A DNA stretch of 5,746 nt, taken from Elusimicrobiaceae bacterium. GTDB taxonomy: Bacteria; Elusimicrobiota; Elusimicrobia; Elusimicrobiales; Elusimicrobiaceae. The first letter of the stretch is position 1; every line of letters begins with the position of its first letter. The DNA lies in the NCBI GenBank assembly GCA_017647245.1, contig JAGCKY010000009.1, forward strand, positions 1 through 5,746, in the 5' to 3' direction. Both the position numbers and the translations under genes were made by a program. This document shows, one piece after another, positions 1 to 5,150 of the stretch. The notes beneath the pieces are model-generated. The model was given only the letters and a program-made list of their open reading frames with translations. It was not told the origin of the DNA and did no database searches.

Positions 1-49
1 GAGCAAAAACGACTCAGCACGACACTTTATTTATAACTACTACCTCCAT

Positions 50-77
50 ATCATACCACAAAAAAAAAACAAGTCAA
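50..77 (-). promoter_or_regulatory. Candidate leftward promoter with A/T-run spacer
   Basis: Read on the minus strand there is a -35 box TTGACT (77 to 72), a 16-nt spacer and a -10 box TATGAT (55 to 50) preceded by TG in the extended -10 position. Each hexamer matches the sigma-70 consensus at five of six bases. The predicted start point is near position 43, so the transcript would leave the window to the left and serve a gene I cannot see. Ten consecutive A bases on the plus strand (60-69) fill most of the spacer. No start codon with a good ribosome binding site lies downstream within the 43 visible bases, so the target gene is unknown. Confidence 0.5.
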
Positions 78-118
78 GCCCTATATTGGCAATAATAAAA
101 CAATAATTATTTTTCCCC

Positions 119-147
119 TTGCCCAATAATAAAAAAGTATTTATAAT
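119..147 (+). promoter_or_regulatory. Promoter of the DUF190 gene
   Basis: A -35 box TTGCCC (119-124, four of six consensus bases) is followed by exactly 17 nt and a perfect -10 box TATAAT (142-147). The predicted start of transcription is close to position 154, the first base of a GC-rich palindrome. The 5' leader would then be about 60 nt. The box sequences and spacing are seen directly. That it is used as a promoter is inference. Confidence 0.65.
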
Positions 148-150
148 AAA

Positions 151-173
151 GGTAGCGGCCCGGGCCGCTCACC
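151..173 (+). promoter_or_regulatory. GC-rich palindrome at the predicted +1 of the DUF190 gene
   Basis: Positions 154-169 read AGCGGCCCGGGCCGCT, a perfect 16-bp palindrome. Flanking GGT (151-153) can pair with ACC (171-173) if C170 is bulged. It stands out in an otherwise very AT-rich leader. Because it begins at the predicted transcription start, it could be an operator for a dimeric repressor or a stabilising hairpin at the 5' end of the mRNA. As RNA the loop would be very tight, which slightly favours a DNA-binding role. There is no T-run after it, so it is not an intrinsic terminator. Confidence 0.5.
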
Positions 174-201
174 GCAGCAAAACGACGCGGTGTCTAATAC
201 A

Positions 202-207
202 AGGGGG
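202..207 (+). promoter_or_regulatory. Ribosome binding site that fixes the DUF190 start
   Basis: AGGGGG lies six bases before the ATG at 214. The longer open frame beginning with GTG at 190 has no such site and would place this purine run inside the coding sequence, so the ATG at 214 is preferred. Confidence 0.7.
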
Positions 208-213
208 CAGTAT

Positions 214-567
214 ATGCAACCAAAAAAAATGAAACAACTGCGCATTTTTGTCAGCAGTACCGACGTAGTAGACCATCATTTGCTTTATGAAGGCATCATC
301 CGCCGCGCTAAAAAATTCGGTTTGGAAGGTGCCACCGCTATCAAAGGCCGCATGGGCTTTGGTATCAGCAGCGAACTGCACAATTCCCGCTTTTTTGAAC
401 TGGTGGAAAAATTCCCTATGGTCGTGCTGATGATTGATACGCAAGAAAAAATTGAGGGCTTTCTACAGGAAATTTTGCCGTGGCTGGAAACACAGCCCAA
501 AGGTTGTTTGGTCACCACGCAAGACGTAGACGTCTATTTGGCCAAAAAGGGTGATACCAAACAATAA
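214..567 (+). CDS. DUF190 family PII-like protein
   Basis: This is a 117-residue cytoplasmic protein of the DUF190 family. Visible family features are the opening strand LRIFVSSTD (9-17), the helix LYEGIIRRAKKFGLEGAT (24-41), the hallmark GRMGFGISSELH (45-56), and a central strand and turn PMVVLMIDTQEKI (68-80), ending in a V-T-x-x-D-V-x-V strand. Family members adopt the ferredoxin-like fold of PII signalling proteins and are thought to be small-molecule-responsive regulators, but their ligand is not established. They are often found beside crcB fluoride exporter genes; no such gene is visible here, and the leader shows no fluoride riboswitch that I recognise. The gene is monocistronic, between its own promoter and a terminator. 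The start was chosen from AGGGGG at 202-207. ATG 229 is a weaker in-frame alternative that follows a run of eight A bases. Confidence 0.85.
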   Translation: MQPKKMKQLRIFVSSTDVVDHHLLYEGIIRRAKKFGLEGATAIKGRMGFGISSELHNSRFFELVEKFPMVVLMIDTQEKIEGFLQEILPWLETQPKGCLVTTQDVDVYLAKKGDTKQ

Positions 568-591
568 AACTTATTTTCACACGAAATAATA

Positions 592-624
592 AGAAAAAGA
601 GCTCCAACCCGGGGCTCTTTTTTT
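592..624 (+). terminator. Intrinsic terminator after the DUF190 gene
   Basis: AAGAGCTCC (597-605) pairs with GGGGCTCTT (611-619), with one G-T pair, around the five-base loop AACCC. A run of T bases continues to 624. The upstream A-run (594-598) can pair with those T bases. It begins 25 bp after the DUF190 stop codon. Confidence 0.9.
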
Positions 625-653
625 AGGTCTAAAGACCTAGACGACCTTAGGTC
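625..653. repeat. Cluster of four AGGTC half-sites in two inverted repeats
   Basis: AGGTCT (625-630) and AGACCT (633-638) form a perfect inverted repeat around AA. GACCT (643-647) and AGGTC (649-653) form a second one around a single T. The pentamer AGGTC thus occurs four times in 29 bp in the order forward, reverse, reverse, forward. The cluster starts directly after the terminator T-run and lies about 70-97 bp before the coiled-coil gene, just upstream of its candidate -10. It could be a regulator-binding operator. A stem-loop role is less likely because no T-run follows it. Confidence 0.45.
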
Positions 654-674
654 AAAGGTTTCTTGCGCCTTTTA

Positions 675-680
675 TATACT
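675..680 (+). promoter_or_regulatory. Tentative -10 box for the coiled-coil protein gene
   Basis: TATACT matches five of six -10 consensus bases and would start transcription near 687, giving a leader of about 35 nt. No convincing -35 box is found 16-18 nt upstream (around 651-658). The AGGTC repeats end there, which would suit a promoter that depends on an activator. TATAAG at 692-697 is a weaker alternative. Confidence 0.35.
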
Positions 681-721
681 CTTTGCAAAAATATAAGTAG
701 CTTTTACATGAGGGATATACT

Positions 722-2059
722 ATGCACACGAGTTATAAATTACTTTCAGCTACTTTAATAATCAGTTTATTAGTCGGTTCTTCTCTTTCTTTTGCGCAAC
801 AAGAAAAACCCGCCGAACTTTCGCTCTATGATTTACAGCAACGCGCCCGCATAGATTATCAAATTTTCCAACAATACTACCCAAACGATACCCAAAAAAT
901 TCTGCCTGCCGCGCTGGCTGTGTCTCAGTTTATTTTGTTAAACCAAAAAACATATCAAACGGCTTTAGAGGAGTTGGAACAATTGCAAAACAAACTGTTG
1001 TCCGTCAAGCAAACCGCTAAGAACTTAACCTCTACGCAGAGCCAAAAAATTACCGAAGTAGAAATACAAATCAAAAACTTGCACAACAAATTAACCCAAT
1101 CCAGCAAGTCTGCCAAACGCTTGCTTTCCGGACATCAAAAAGAACTCAACGAAGCCAATAATCAAATACAAGATTTATTTGAACAATTAATTATTGAACA
1201 ACAGGCCAATTCCGAGCTGGCAGACTTATACACCAAAGAAATAACCCGCACGGAAAAGCAGATTGAAGAATTGCACTTGGAATTACAAATGCGTAAGAAT
1301 GCAGATTTGCGCGTTCAAAAATTAGAAAAACAACTTGCTCAGTTGGCCGCAGACGGCAAAGCCCCTAAAAACCAGTTGCCCGAATTAATAAATTATATTG
1401 ACCATTTAAAATTGCAAAGCGCCACCCAAACCAATCACGCAACTTTTTATGAATTGCTTACCTTTGCAAAGAGCGACCCGAAGTTTGAACAACCGCTGGC
1501 TGATTTCTTCACAGCCATTAAACAATGGGACCGCAAACGTGCCGCCGAAATTTTGCATGAAATGTATCAAGCCCCGCTTACCAATGCAGACCACCGCATG
1601 ATTGAAAATTTAATAGCCAACTATCGCCCCGACGGCTACACATCTTCCTTCACGCAAAATATTTTCAAAAAATTATCCCAGTATTATGCCAAGGCCCAAC
1701 ACTCCAACCAAAAACAAGCCCTGCAAGCATTGGGTAAAAAATTATTAAGCAAAACCAATATCACTATGGCATTAGCTATTACTATTATGGGCGTGGCGGC
1801 CGCCTACGCACAACCGACCGATGAAGCATTGGCAAACCGTTTGACTCAAAACATTTCGCTCTTTTTAAATGCTACACCCGAAGAATTAAAACAAATCGCG
1901 CAAGACCCGCAAGCCGCGCAAACCTGCCAAGACATTGCACAAACTTTGCATGAATGGGCAACACTTGCAGAATTAGACCAAAACGATCTACAGGATTTGC
2001 AAAAGAAATTAACCAAAAAAGAAATTACCAAATCATTACAAACGGTAAAAGCTTATTAA
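722..2059 (+). CDS. Exported coiled-coil protein of unknown function
   Basis: I do not recognise this 445-residue protein. The start ATG is supported by GAGGGA seven bases upstream and by a classic Sec signal peptide: a short charged n-region (1-6), a hydrophobic core (7-22) and an S-F-A cleavage site before Q26. A long, Gln/Lys/Glu-rich heptad-like region (about 78-212) predicts a coiled coil. A mixed helical part follows (about 216-340), with W269 and several aromatic residues. Residues 347-363 form a second hydrophobic stretch, preceded by K-K-L-L-S-K and ending in A-Y-A before Q364, so it resembles either a membrane anchor or another signal peptide. The last 80 residues are again helical and polar. 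There is one cysteine (C402). Likely location is the periplasm or the outer face of the inner membrane. It is a single-gene unit with its own terminator. A structural or cell-envelope role is only a guess from the architecture. Confidence 0.8.
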   Translation: MHTSYKLLSATLIISLLVGSSLSFAQQEKPAELSLYDLQQRARIDYQIFQQYYPNDTQKILPAALAVSQFILLNQKTYQTALEELEQLQNKLLSVKQTAKNLTSTQSQKITEVEIQIKNLHNKLTQSSKSAKRLLSGHQKELNEANNQIQDLFEQLIIEQQANSELADLYTKEITRTEKQIEELHLELQMRKNADLRVQKLEKQLAQLAADGKAPKNQLPELINYIDHLKLQSATQTNHATFYELLTFAKSDPKFEQPLADFFTAIKQWDRKRAAEILHEMYQAPLTNADHRMIENLIANYRPDGYTSSFTQNIFKKLSQYYAKAQHSNQKQALQALGKKLLSKTNITMALAITIMGVAAAYAQPTDEALANRLTQNISLFLNATPEELKQIAQDPQAAQTCQDIAQTLHEWATLAELDQNDLQDLQKKLTKKEITKSLQTVKAY

Positions 2060-2066
2060 AGTGATT

Positions 2067-2094
2067 CCCCGCCCTATTTCGGGCGGGGTTTTTT
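2067..2094 (+). terminator. Intrinsic terminator after the coiled-coil protein gene
   Basis: CCCCGCCC (2067-2074) and GGGCGGGG (2081-2088) form a perfect 8-bp GC-only stem around the loop TATTTC, followed by six T bases (2089-2094). It starts 8 bp after the stop codon and separates this gene from the rbfA operon, so that operon needs its own promoter. Confidence 0.95.
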
Positions 2095-2095
2095 A

Positions 2096-2124
2096 TAGCT
2101 GTGCGTCCCTAAACTCACCAGCTA
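2096..2124. repeat. Inverted repeat flanking the rbfA -35 position
   Basis: TAGCTG (2096-2101) and CAGCTA (2119-2124) are perfect inverted copies separated by 17 bp. They bracket the place where a -35 box would be expected (about 2108-2114), which has no consensus -35. A binding site for a dimeric protein is possible. Six-base arms at this spacing can also arise by chance. Confidence 0.25.
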
Positions 2125-2127
2125 AAA

Positions 2128-2136
2128 TGCTATAAT
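2128..2136 (+). promoter_or_regulatory. Extended -10 promoter of the rbfA-nrnA-truB-ribF operon
   Basis: TGCTATAAT is a perfect extended -10 element (TGn plus TATAAT). No good -35 hexamer lies 16-18 nt upstream, which extended -10 promoters tolerate. Counting seven bases from the end of the -10 places the first transcribed base at about 2143, the A of the rbfA ATG. There is no Shine-Dalgarno sequence between the promoter and the ATG. Together this predicts a leaderless mRNA. Confidence 0.7.
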
Positions 2137-2142
2137 AAAACT

Positions 2143-2502
2143 ATGATAGACCGAACCAAACGCTTGGAAGCGCTTTTTTTGCAGGAAATTAACACGATTA
2201 TCACCAAGATGACCGCCGCAGGTAATTTTGGCGGTTTTGTGACGATTACCGCCGTGCGCGTAGCCAAAGATTTAGCCACCGCAAAAGTGTATTTTTCCGT
2301 TTTCGGCAGTCCCGAAGACCGCAAAAAAACACAAGACCAACTATCCCTTTTGCGTAAAGAATTAGGTGCACTTTTGCGCCACCGCTTGCATTTAAAACGC
2401 ATTCCGTCTTTTAGTTTTGAATACGACGACACGCCCGAACAGGCCAGCCGGGTAGAAAGTATTTTTAAAATTATTGAAAAAGAAAAAGAACATGAAAAAT
2501 AA
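2143..2502 (+). CDS. rbfA: Ribosome-binding factor A
   Basis: RbfA is a small KH-fold protein that binds the immature 30S subunit and helps 16S rRNA 5'-end processing and late 30S assembly. The 119-residue product has the family pattern: an N-terminal helix with R-x-x-R-L and L-x-x-E-I (4-16), the strand-turn-strand block GFVTITAVRVAKDL (31-44), then ATAKVYFSVFG (45-55), and the C-terminal LRHRLHLKRIPSFSFEYDDT (78-97). Length is typical. The ATG at 2143 is the first in-frame start after the in-frame stop at 2110-2112 and has no ribosome binding site, consistent with leaderless initiation. It heads a four-gene operon, and its end overlaps the next gene by 11 nt. The usual upstream partner infB is absent here. 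Confidence 0.93.
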   Translation: MIDRTKRLEALFLQEINTIITKMTAAGNFGGFVTITAVRVAKDLATAKVYFSVFGSPEDRKKTQDQLSLLRKELGALLRHRLHLKRIPSFSFEYDDTPEQASRVESIFKIIEKEKEHEK

Positions 2503-3481
2503 TTCCTTTCAGCAAATTTGGCAAGCCATTGAAGCGGGACAAAACTTTTTTGTCGCCGGACATTTAAACCCGGACGGCGATTCGTTGGGTTGCACATTAA
2601 CCATGTGCTCGCTGCTGGAACGTTTGGGTAAAACGGCGTATGCGTATGCGGACCCTGCTATCGGAAATGATTTATTATTTTTGCCGGGCTTGCAGAAAAT
2701 TCATTTAAAAGAACTCCCCCCCAAACCGCAATTTGACACGGTGATTTTGCTGGAATGTTCGGACCGCACGCGCGGCGGCAATTTAGACAATGTACTTAAC
2801 AATGCCAAAACACTCATCAACATTGACCACCATTTAGTCAGCGATGCGTACGGACACATTAATCACATTGATTCCACCGCATCTTCTACTGCGGAAATTT
2901 TGTTTCAATTATTTGAAGCGTCTAAAGATAATTTACTCCCTACCGCTGATGAAGCCACGTGTTTGTATACCGGACTTGTGACCGATACCGGGCGTTTTCT
3001 GCATACCAATACCACCGCCGAAGCATTGCGCGTGGCATCGGCTTTAGTGGCCTTGGGCGCGGACGTCAATAAAATCAATCAAGTGATTTATTTCACCAAA
3101 TCTTATACCGAACTGAAACTGGTCGGTCGCGCGCTGGAAAAAATGCGCCTGCTGTTTAACAAAAAATACAGCGAAATTATTCTCACGCAAGCTGATTTTG
3201 AACCGCTTAATGCTGTGCCGTCTCAAACGCAAGGAATTGTCAGCCAGCCGACGATGATTCCGGGCGTGGAAGTTTCCGCACTGATTAAGGAAGAGCCGGA
3301 CAAAGTATCGGTCAATTTACGCTCGCGCAATAAAATTGATGTCAGCGCCATTGCTCAAAAATTCGGCGGTGGCGGTCATGCCCGTGCGGCCGGATTTAAA
3401 ATTATCGGCAAACCCGTGCAAACCGTGGCCGATGAATTGGCCAAAGTAGTGCAATCTGTCGTAGAAAGTCATGGCAAATAA
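2492..3481 (+). CDS. nrnA: DHH/DHHA1 phosphoesterase, NrnA type (oligoribonuclease / pAp phosphatase)
   Basis: This is a 329-residue cytoplasmic enzyme predicted to use Mn2+ to degrade nanoRNAs, and in some relatives to remove the 3'-phosphate of pAp. All family motifs are visible: GHLNPDGDSLG (23-33), a motif II region LLECSD (86-91), the name-giving NIDHH (110-114) followed by ASSTAE, TGLVTDTGRF (160-169), and the DHHA1 glycine-rich FGGGGHARAAGF (291-302). In motif II the position commonly held by Asp is Glu (E88). The ATG at 2492 overlaps the rbfA stop by 11 nt, suggesting translational coupling. An in-frame TTG at 2474 would add only K-K-K-K-N after the start and is less likely. The upstream GA-rich stretch is a weak ribosome binding site. 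The gene is commonly found between rbfA and truB. The exact substrate cannot be read from sequence, so the symbol is by family. Confidence 0.88.
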   Translation: MKNNSFQQIWQAIEAGQNFFVAGHLNPDGDSLGCTLTMCSLLERLGKTAYAYADPAIGNDLLFLPGLQKIHLKELPPKPQFDTVILLECSDRTRGGNLDNVLNNAKTLINIDHHLVSDAYGHINHIDSTASSTAEILFQLFEASKDNLLPTADEATCLYTGLVTDTGRFLHTNTTAEALRVASALVALGADVNKINQVIYFTKSYTELKLVGRALEKMRLLFNKKYSEIILTQADFEPLNAVPSQTQGIVSQPTMIPGVEVSALIKEEPDKVSVNLRSRNKIDVSAIAQKFGGGGHARAAGFKIIGKPVQTVADELAKVVQSVVESHGK

Positions 3482-4220
3482 TTCAAACTTTTCTGCACCC
3501 GCGCAGGCCGCCCGTCCCGGCGGTCTTTTGCTCGTAGATAAACCGCAGGGATTTACTTCTAATGACATCGTGGCTATCGCACGGCGTGCCTTGCACACCA
3601 AATGTATCGGACACAGCGGCACATTAGACCCTATGGCAACCGGGCTTTTGATTTTACTTGTAGAACGGCAAGCTACGCGTTTGCAAAATCAGTTTCTAAA
3701 ATTACCCAAAACGTACCGCGCCACATTGAAACTCGGCACGGAAACGGATACTTGGGACGGTGACGGAACGGTAACAAATACACGCTCTGTGCCGCCACTG
3801 GATTTAGCAAAAATACAAGCCGCCACCCATTGTTTAACCGGCAAAGTACGTCAACAAATCCCCCCTTTCAGCGCCAAAAAAATTAATGGACGCAAAATGT
3901 ATGACCTTGCGCGTGAGGGCACGCAACTGGAAAGCCGCTTTAATGAAGTGGAAATTTTCTCTTGGAATGATATTCAATTTAATGGTACGGACCAAATTGA
4001 ATTTACCTTGCATTGCTCGTGCGGCACGTATGTGCGTTCGCTGGGGCTAATGCTGGCGCGTGCGCTGGGTACAACGGGTCATTTAACGGCGTTGCGCCGT
4101 TTAACTATTGGACCTTTTTCGGTAGAAAACGCGTTTGACGGGGCAAAATTAAAAACCGCACCGCGTGAAGAAATAGTACAATTTCTGCAGACTCCTGTTT
4201 TGGCAGGATTAGGAAAATAA
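3471..4220 (+). CDS. truB: tRNA pseudouridine(55) synthase
   Basis: TruB converts U55 in the T-loop of tRNAs to pseudouridine and also acts as a tRNA chaperone. The 249-residue product opens with GLLLVDKPQGFTSND (18-32) and carries the catalytic block GHSGTLDPMATGLL (47-60), in which D53 is the expected nucleophile. It continues with KTYRATLKLGTETDTWDGDG (80-99), where Y81 stacks in the active site, PPFSAKKINGRKMYDLAREG (131-150), and CGTYVRSL (184-191), which holds the conserved Arg (R189). It is shorter than the roughly 314-residue E. coli enzyme: little follows the catalytic fold, so a full C-terminal PUA domain seems to be missing, as in other short bacterial TruB proteins. The ATG overlaps the end of the preceding gene by 11 nt, repeating the junction between the first two operon genes. 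Confidence 0.95.
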   Translation: MANNSNFSAPAQAARPGGLLLVDKPQGFTSNDIVAIARRALHTKCIGHSGTLDPMATGLLILLVERQATRLQNQFLKLPKTYRATLKLGTETDTWDGDGTVTNTRSVPPLDLAKIQAATHCLTGKVRQQIPPFSAKKINGRKMYDLAREGTQLESRFNEVEIFSWNDIQFNGTDQIEFTLHCSCGTYVRSLGLMLARALGTTGHLTALRRLTIGPFSVENAFDGAKLKTAPREEIVQFLQTPVLAGLGK

Positions 4221-5123
4221 ATGAAGAAAGCAAAATACTTTTTGACAGTCGGCACGTTTGACGGGATGCACTTGGGGCATCGTGCGTTGTTTACGCGCCT
4301 AGAGCAACTGGCGGTATTACACCAATTAAAACCGCTCGTGCTGTACTTCCCTTATCCGCCGAAAACATTACTTTGTGAAACGCCCGCCATGACGGTGCTT
4401 TCCACTCCGCCCGAAAAAAAATTACAGCTTAAACAAGCACTTGGCGACACACAACGAGAAGAACTGAATTTTTATTTGTACCGCGAATTTACGCCGGAAA
4501 ACTTTTTGAAAAAGGTACTCATCGGCAAATACCGTTGCGGTGGAATTTTAGCCGGCCCGGATTTTACATTTGGTAAAAACCGCGCCGGCAACGATGCGTG
4601 GCTCAAACAAAAATGCGCGCAGTTGGGTTTACCCTTTGAAGTGTTGCCGTTTTATAATGGGCCGCGCGGCGAAAAAATTTCTTCTTCTTTAATTCGCAAG
4701 ACATTGGCCGCGGGAGATATTGCCGGTGCAAATGCCATGCTCGGTCATGCGTATAGTTTGGAAGGGCGCGTGATACCGGGCCAACGCTTGGGCCGCAAAT
4801 TAGGTTTTCGCACCGCTAATTTAGATGTCAATTTTTATAAACTTCTGCCGCTTGGCGTATATGCGGTGCGCGTGCGCGTAGGGCACAGTTGGTACAAGGG
4901 CATTTGTAATATCGGCTATCGCCCGACGGTCAACACGATTTCTGCCCCCGTGCCGCTGACCGAAGTGTACATTTTGGATTTCAATAAATCCATTTACGGC
5001 CGGCGCATAGAAGTGGTATTTGTCGCTAAAATCCGCGGCGAAGAAAAATTTGCCTCTTTAGACGCGCTCAAAAAACAACTCGCAAAAGACAAATCTGCCG
5101 CGCGCCAACTCATTAAAAATTGA
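4221..5123 (+). CDS. ribF: Bifunctional riboflavin kinase / FAD synthetase
   Basis: RibF phosphorylates riboflavin to FMN (C-terminal kinase module) and adenylylates FMN to FAD (N-terminal nucleotidyltransferase module). In the 300-residue product the N-module shows TVGTFDGMHLGH (9-20), GPDFTFG (112-118) and the ISSSLIR motif (153-159). The kinase module shows EGRVIPGQRLGRKLGF (181-196), TANLDV (198-203), GVYAVRVRV (212-220), KGICNIGYRPTVN (226-238), the probable catalytic base E248 in TEVYILDF, and a C-terminal IRGEEKFASLDALKKQL. R197 replaces the Pro of the usual flavokinase P-T-A-N motif, an unusual substitution. Its ATG follows the truB stop with no gap, and AGGA six bases upstream is a good ribosome binding site. 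No FMN riboswitch is visible. As the last operon gene it ends 27 bp from the stop codon of a convergent gene with no hairpin terminator between them. Confidence 0.95.
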   Translation: MKKAKYFLTVGTFDGMHLGHRALFTRLEQLAVLHQLKPLVLYFPYPPKTLLCETPAMTVLSTPPEKKLQLKQALGDTQREELNFYLYREFTPENFLKKVLIGKYRCGGILAGPDFTFGKNRAGNDAWLKQKCAQLGLPFEVLPFYNGPRGEKISSSLIRKTLAAGDIAGANAMLGHAYSLEGRVIPGQRLGRKLGFRTANLDVNFYKLLPLGVYAVRVRVGHSWYKGICNIGYRPTVNTISAPVPLTEVYILDFNKSIYGRRIEVVFVAKIRGEEKFASLDALKKQLAKDKSAARQLIKN

Positions 5124-5150
5124 TTGTGTAGTATGGTTGAAAATTTATTC

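Noticed and set aside
190..213. GTG at 190 as the start of the DUF190 gene
   Set aside because: It has no ribosome binding site, and the AGGGGG at 202-207 is ideally placed for the ATG at 214. Family homology also begins after that ATG.
1..213. Fluoride or other riboswitch in front of the DUF190 gene
   Set aside because: The leader after the predicted transcription start is only about 60 nt and contains the GC palindrome but no recognisable aptamer core.
222..229. Run of eight A bases just after the DUF190 start, as a frameshift switch
   Set aside because: The frame is intact and short A-runs encoding lysines are expected in this base composition. There is no sign of a second frame being used.
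570..593. AT-rich imperfect hairpin (CTTATTTTC with GAAATAATAAG) before the first terminator
   Set aside because: It is weak and bulged, and easily explained by base composition. The GC-rich hairpin that follows it is a complete terminator on its own.
654..673. AAAGG and CCTTT inverted repeat as a second terminator
   Set aside because: The arms are only five bases with a ten-base loop and no proper T-run, and the unit upstream is already terminated at 592-624.
1766..2059. Separate gene starting at the internal ATG 1766 (second signal-like segment)
   Set aside because: It is in frame with the long gene, with no ribosome binding site or promoter directly upstream. A single uninterrupted 445-residue product is simpler.
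2474..2491. TTG at 2474 as the start of the DHH phosphoesterase
   Set aside because: It would only add a lysine-rich tail encoded by the end of rbfA. The ATG at 2492 gives a normal N-terminus and the same 11-nt overlap as the next junction.
2130..2597. 155-codon open frame on the minus strand opposite rbfA
   Set aside because: It is antisense to a clear rbfA and the start of nrnA, and its Ser/Lys/Arg-rich translation shows no family motif.
4140..4220. FMN riboswitch controlling ribF
   Set aside because: The region before ribF is the coding end of truB, with no leader and none of the conserved FMN-element blocks.
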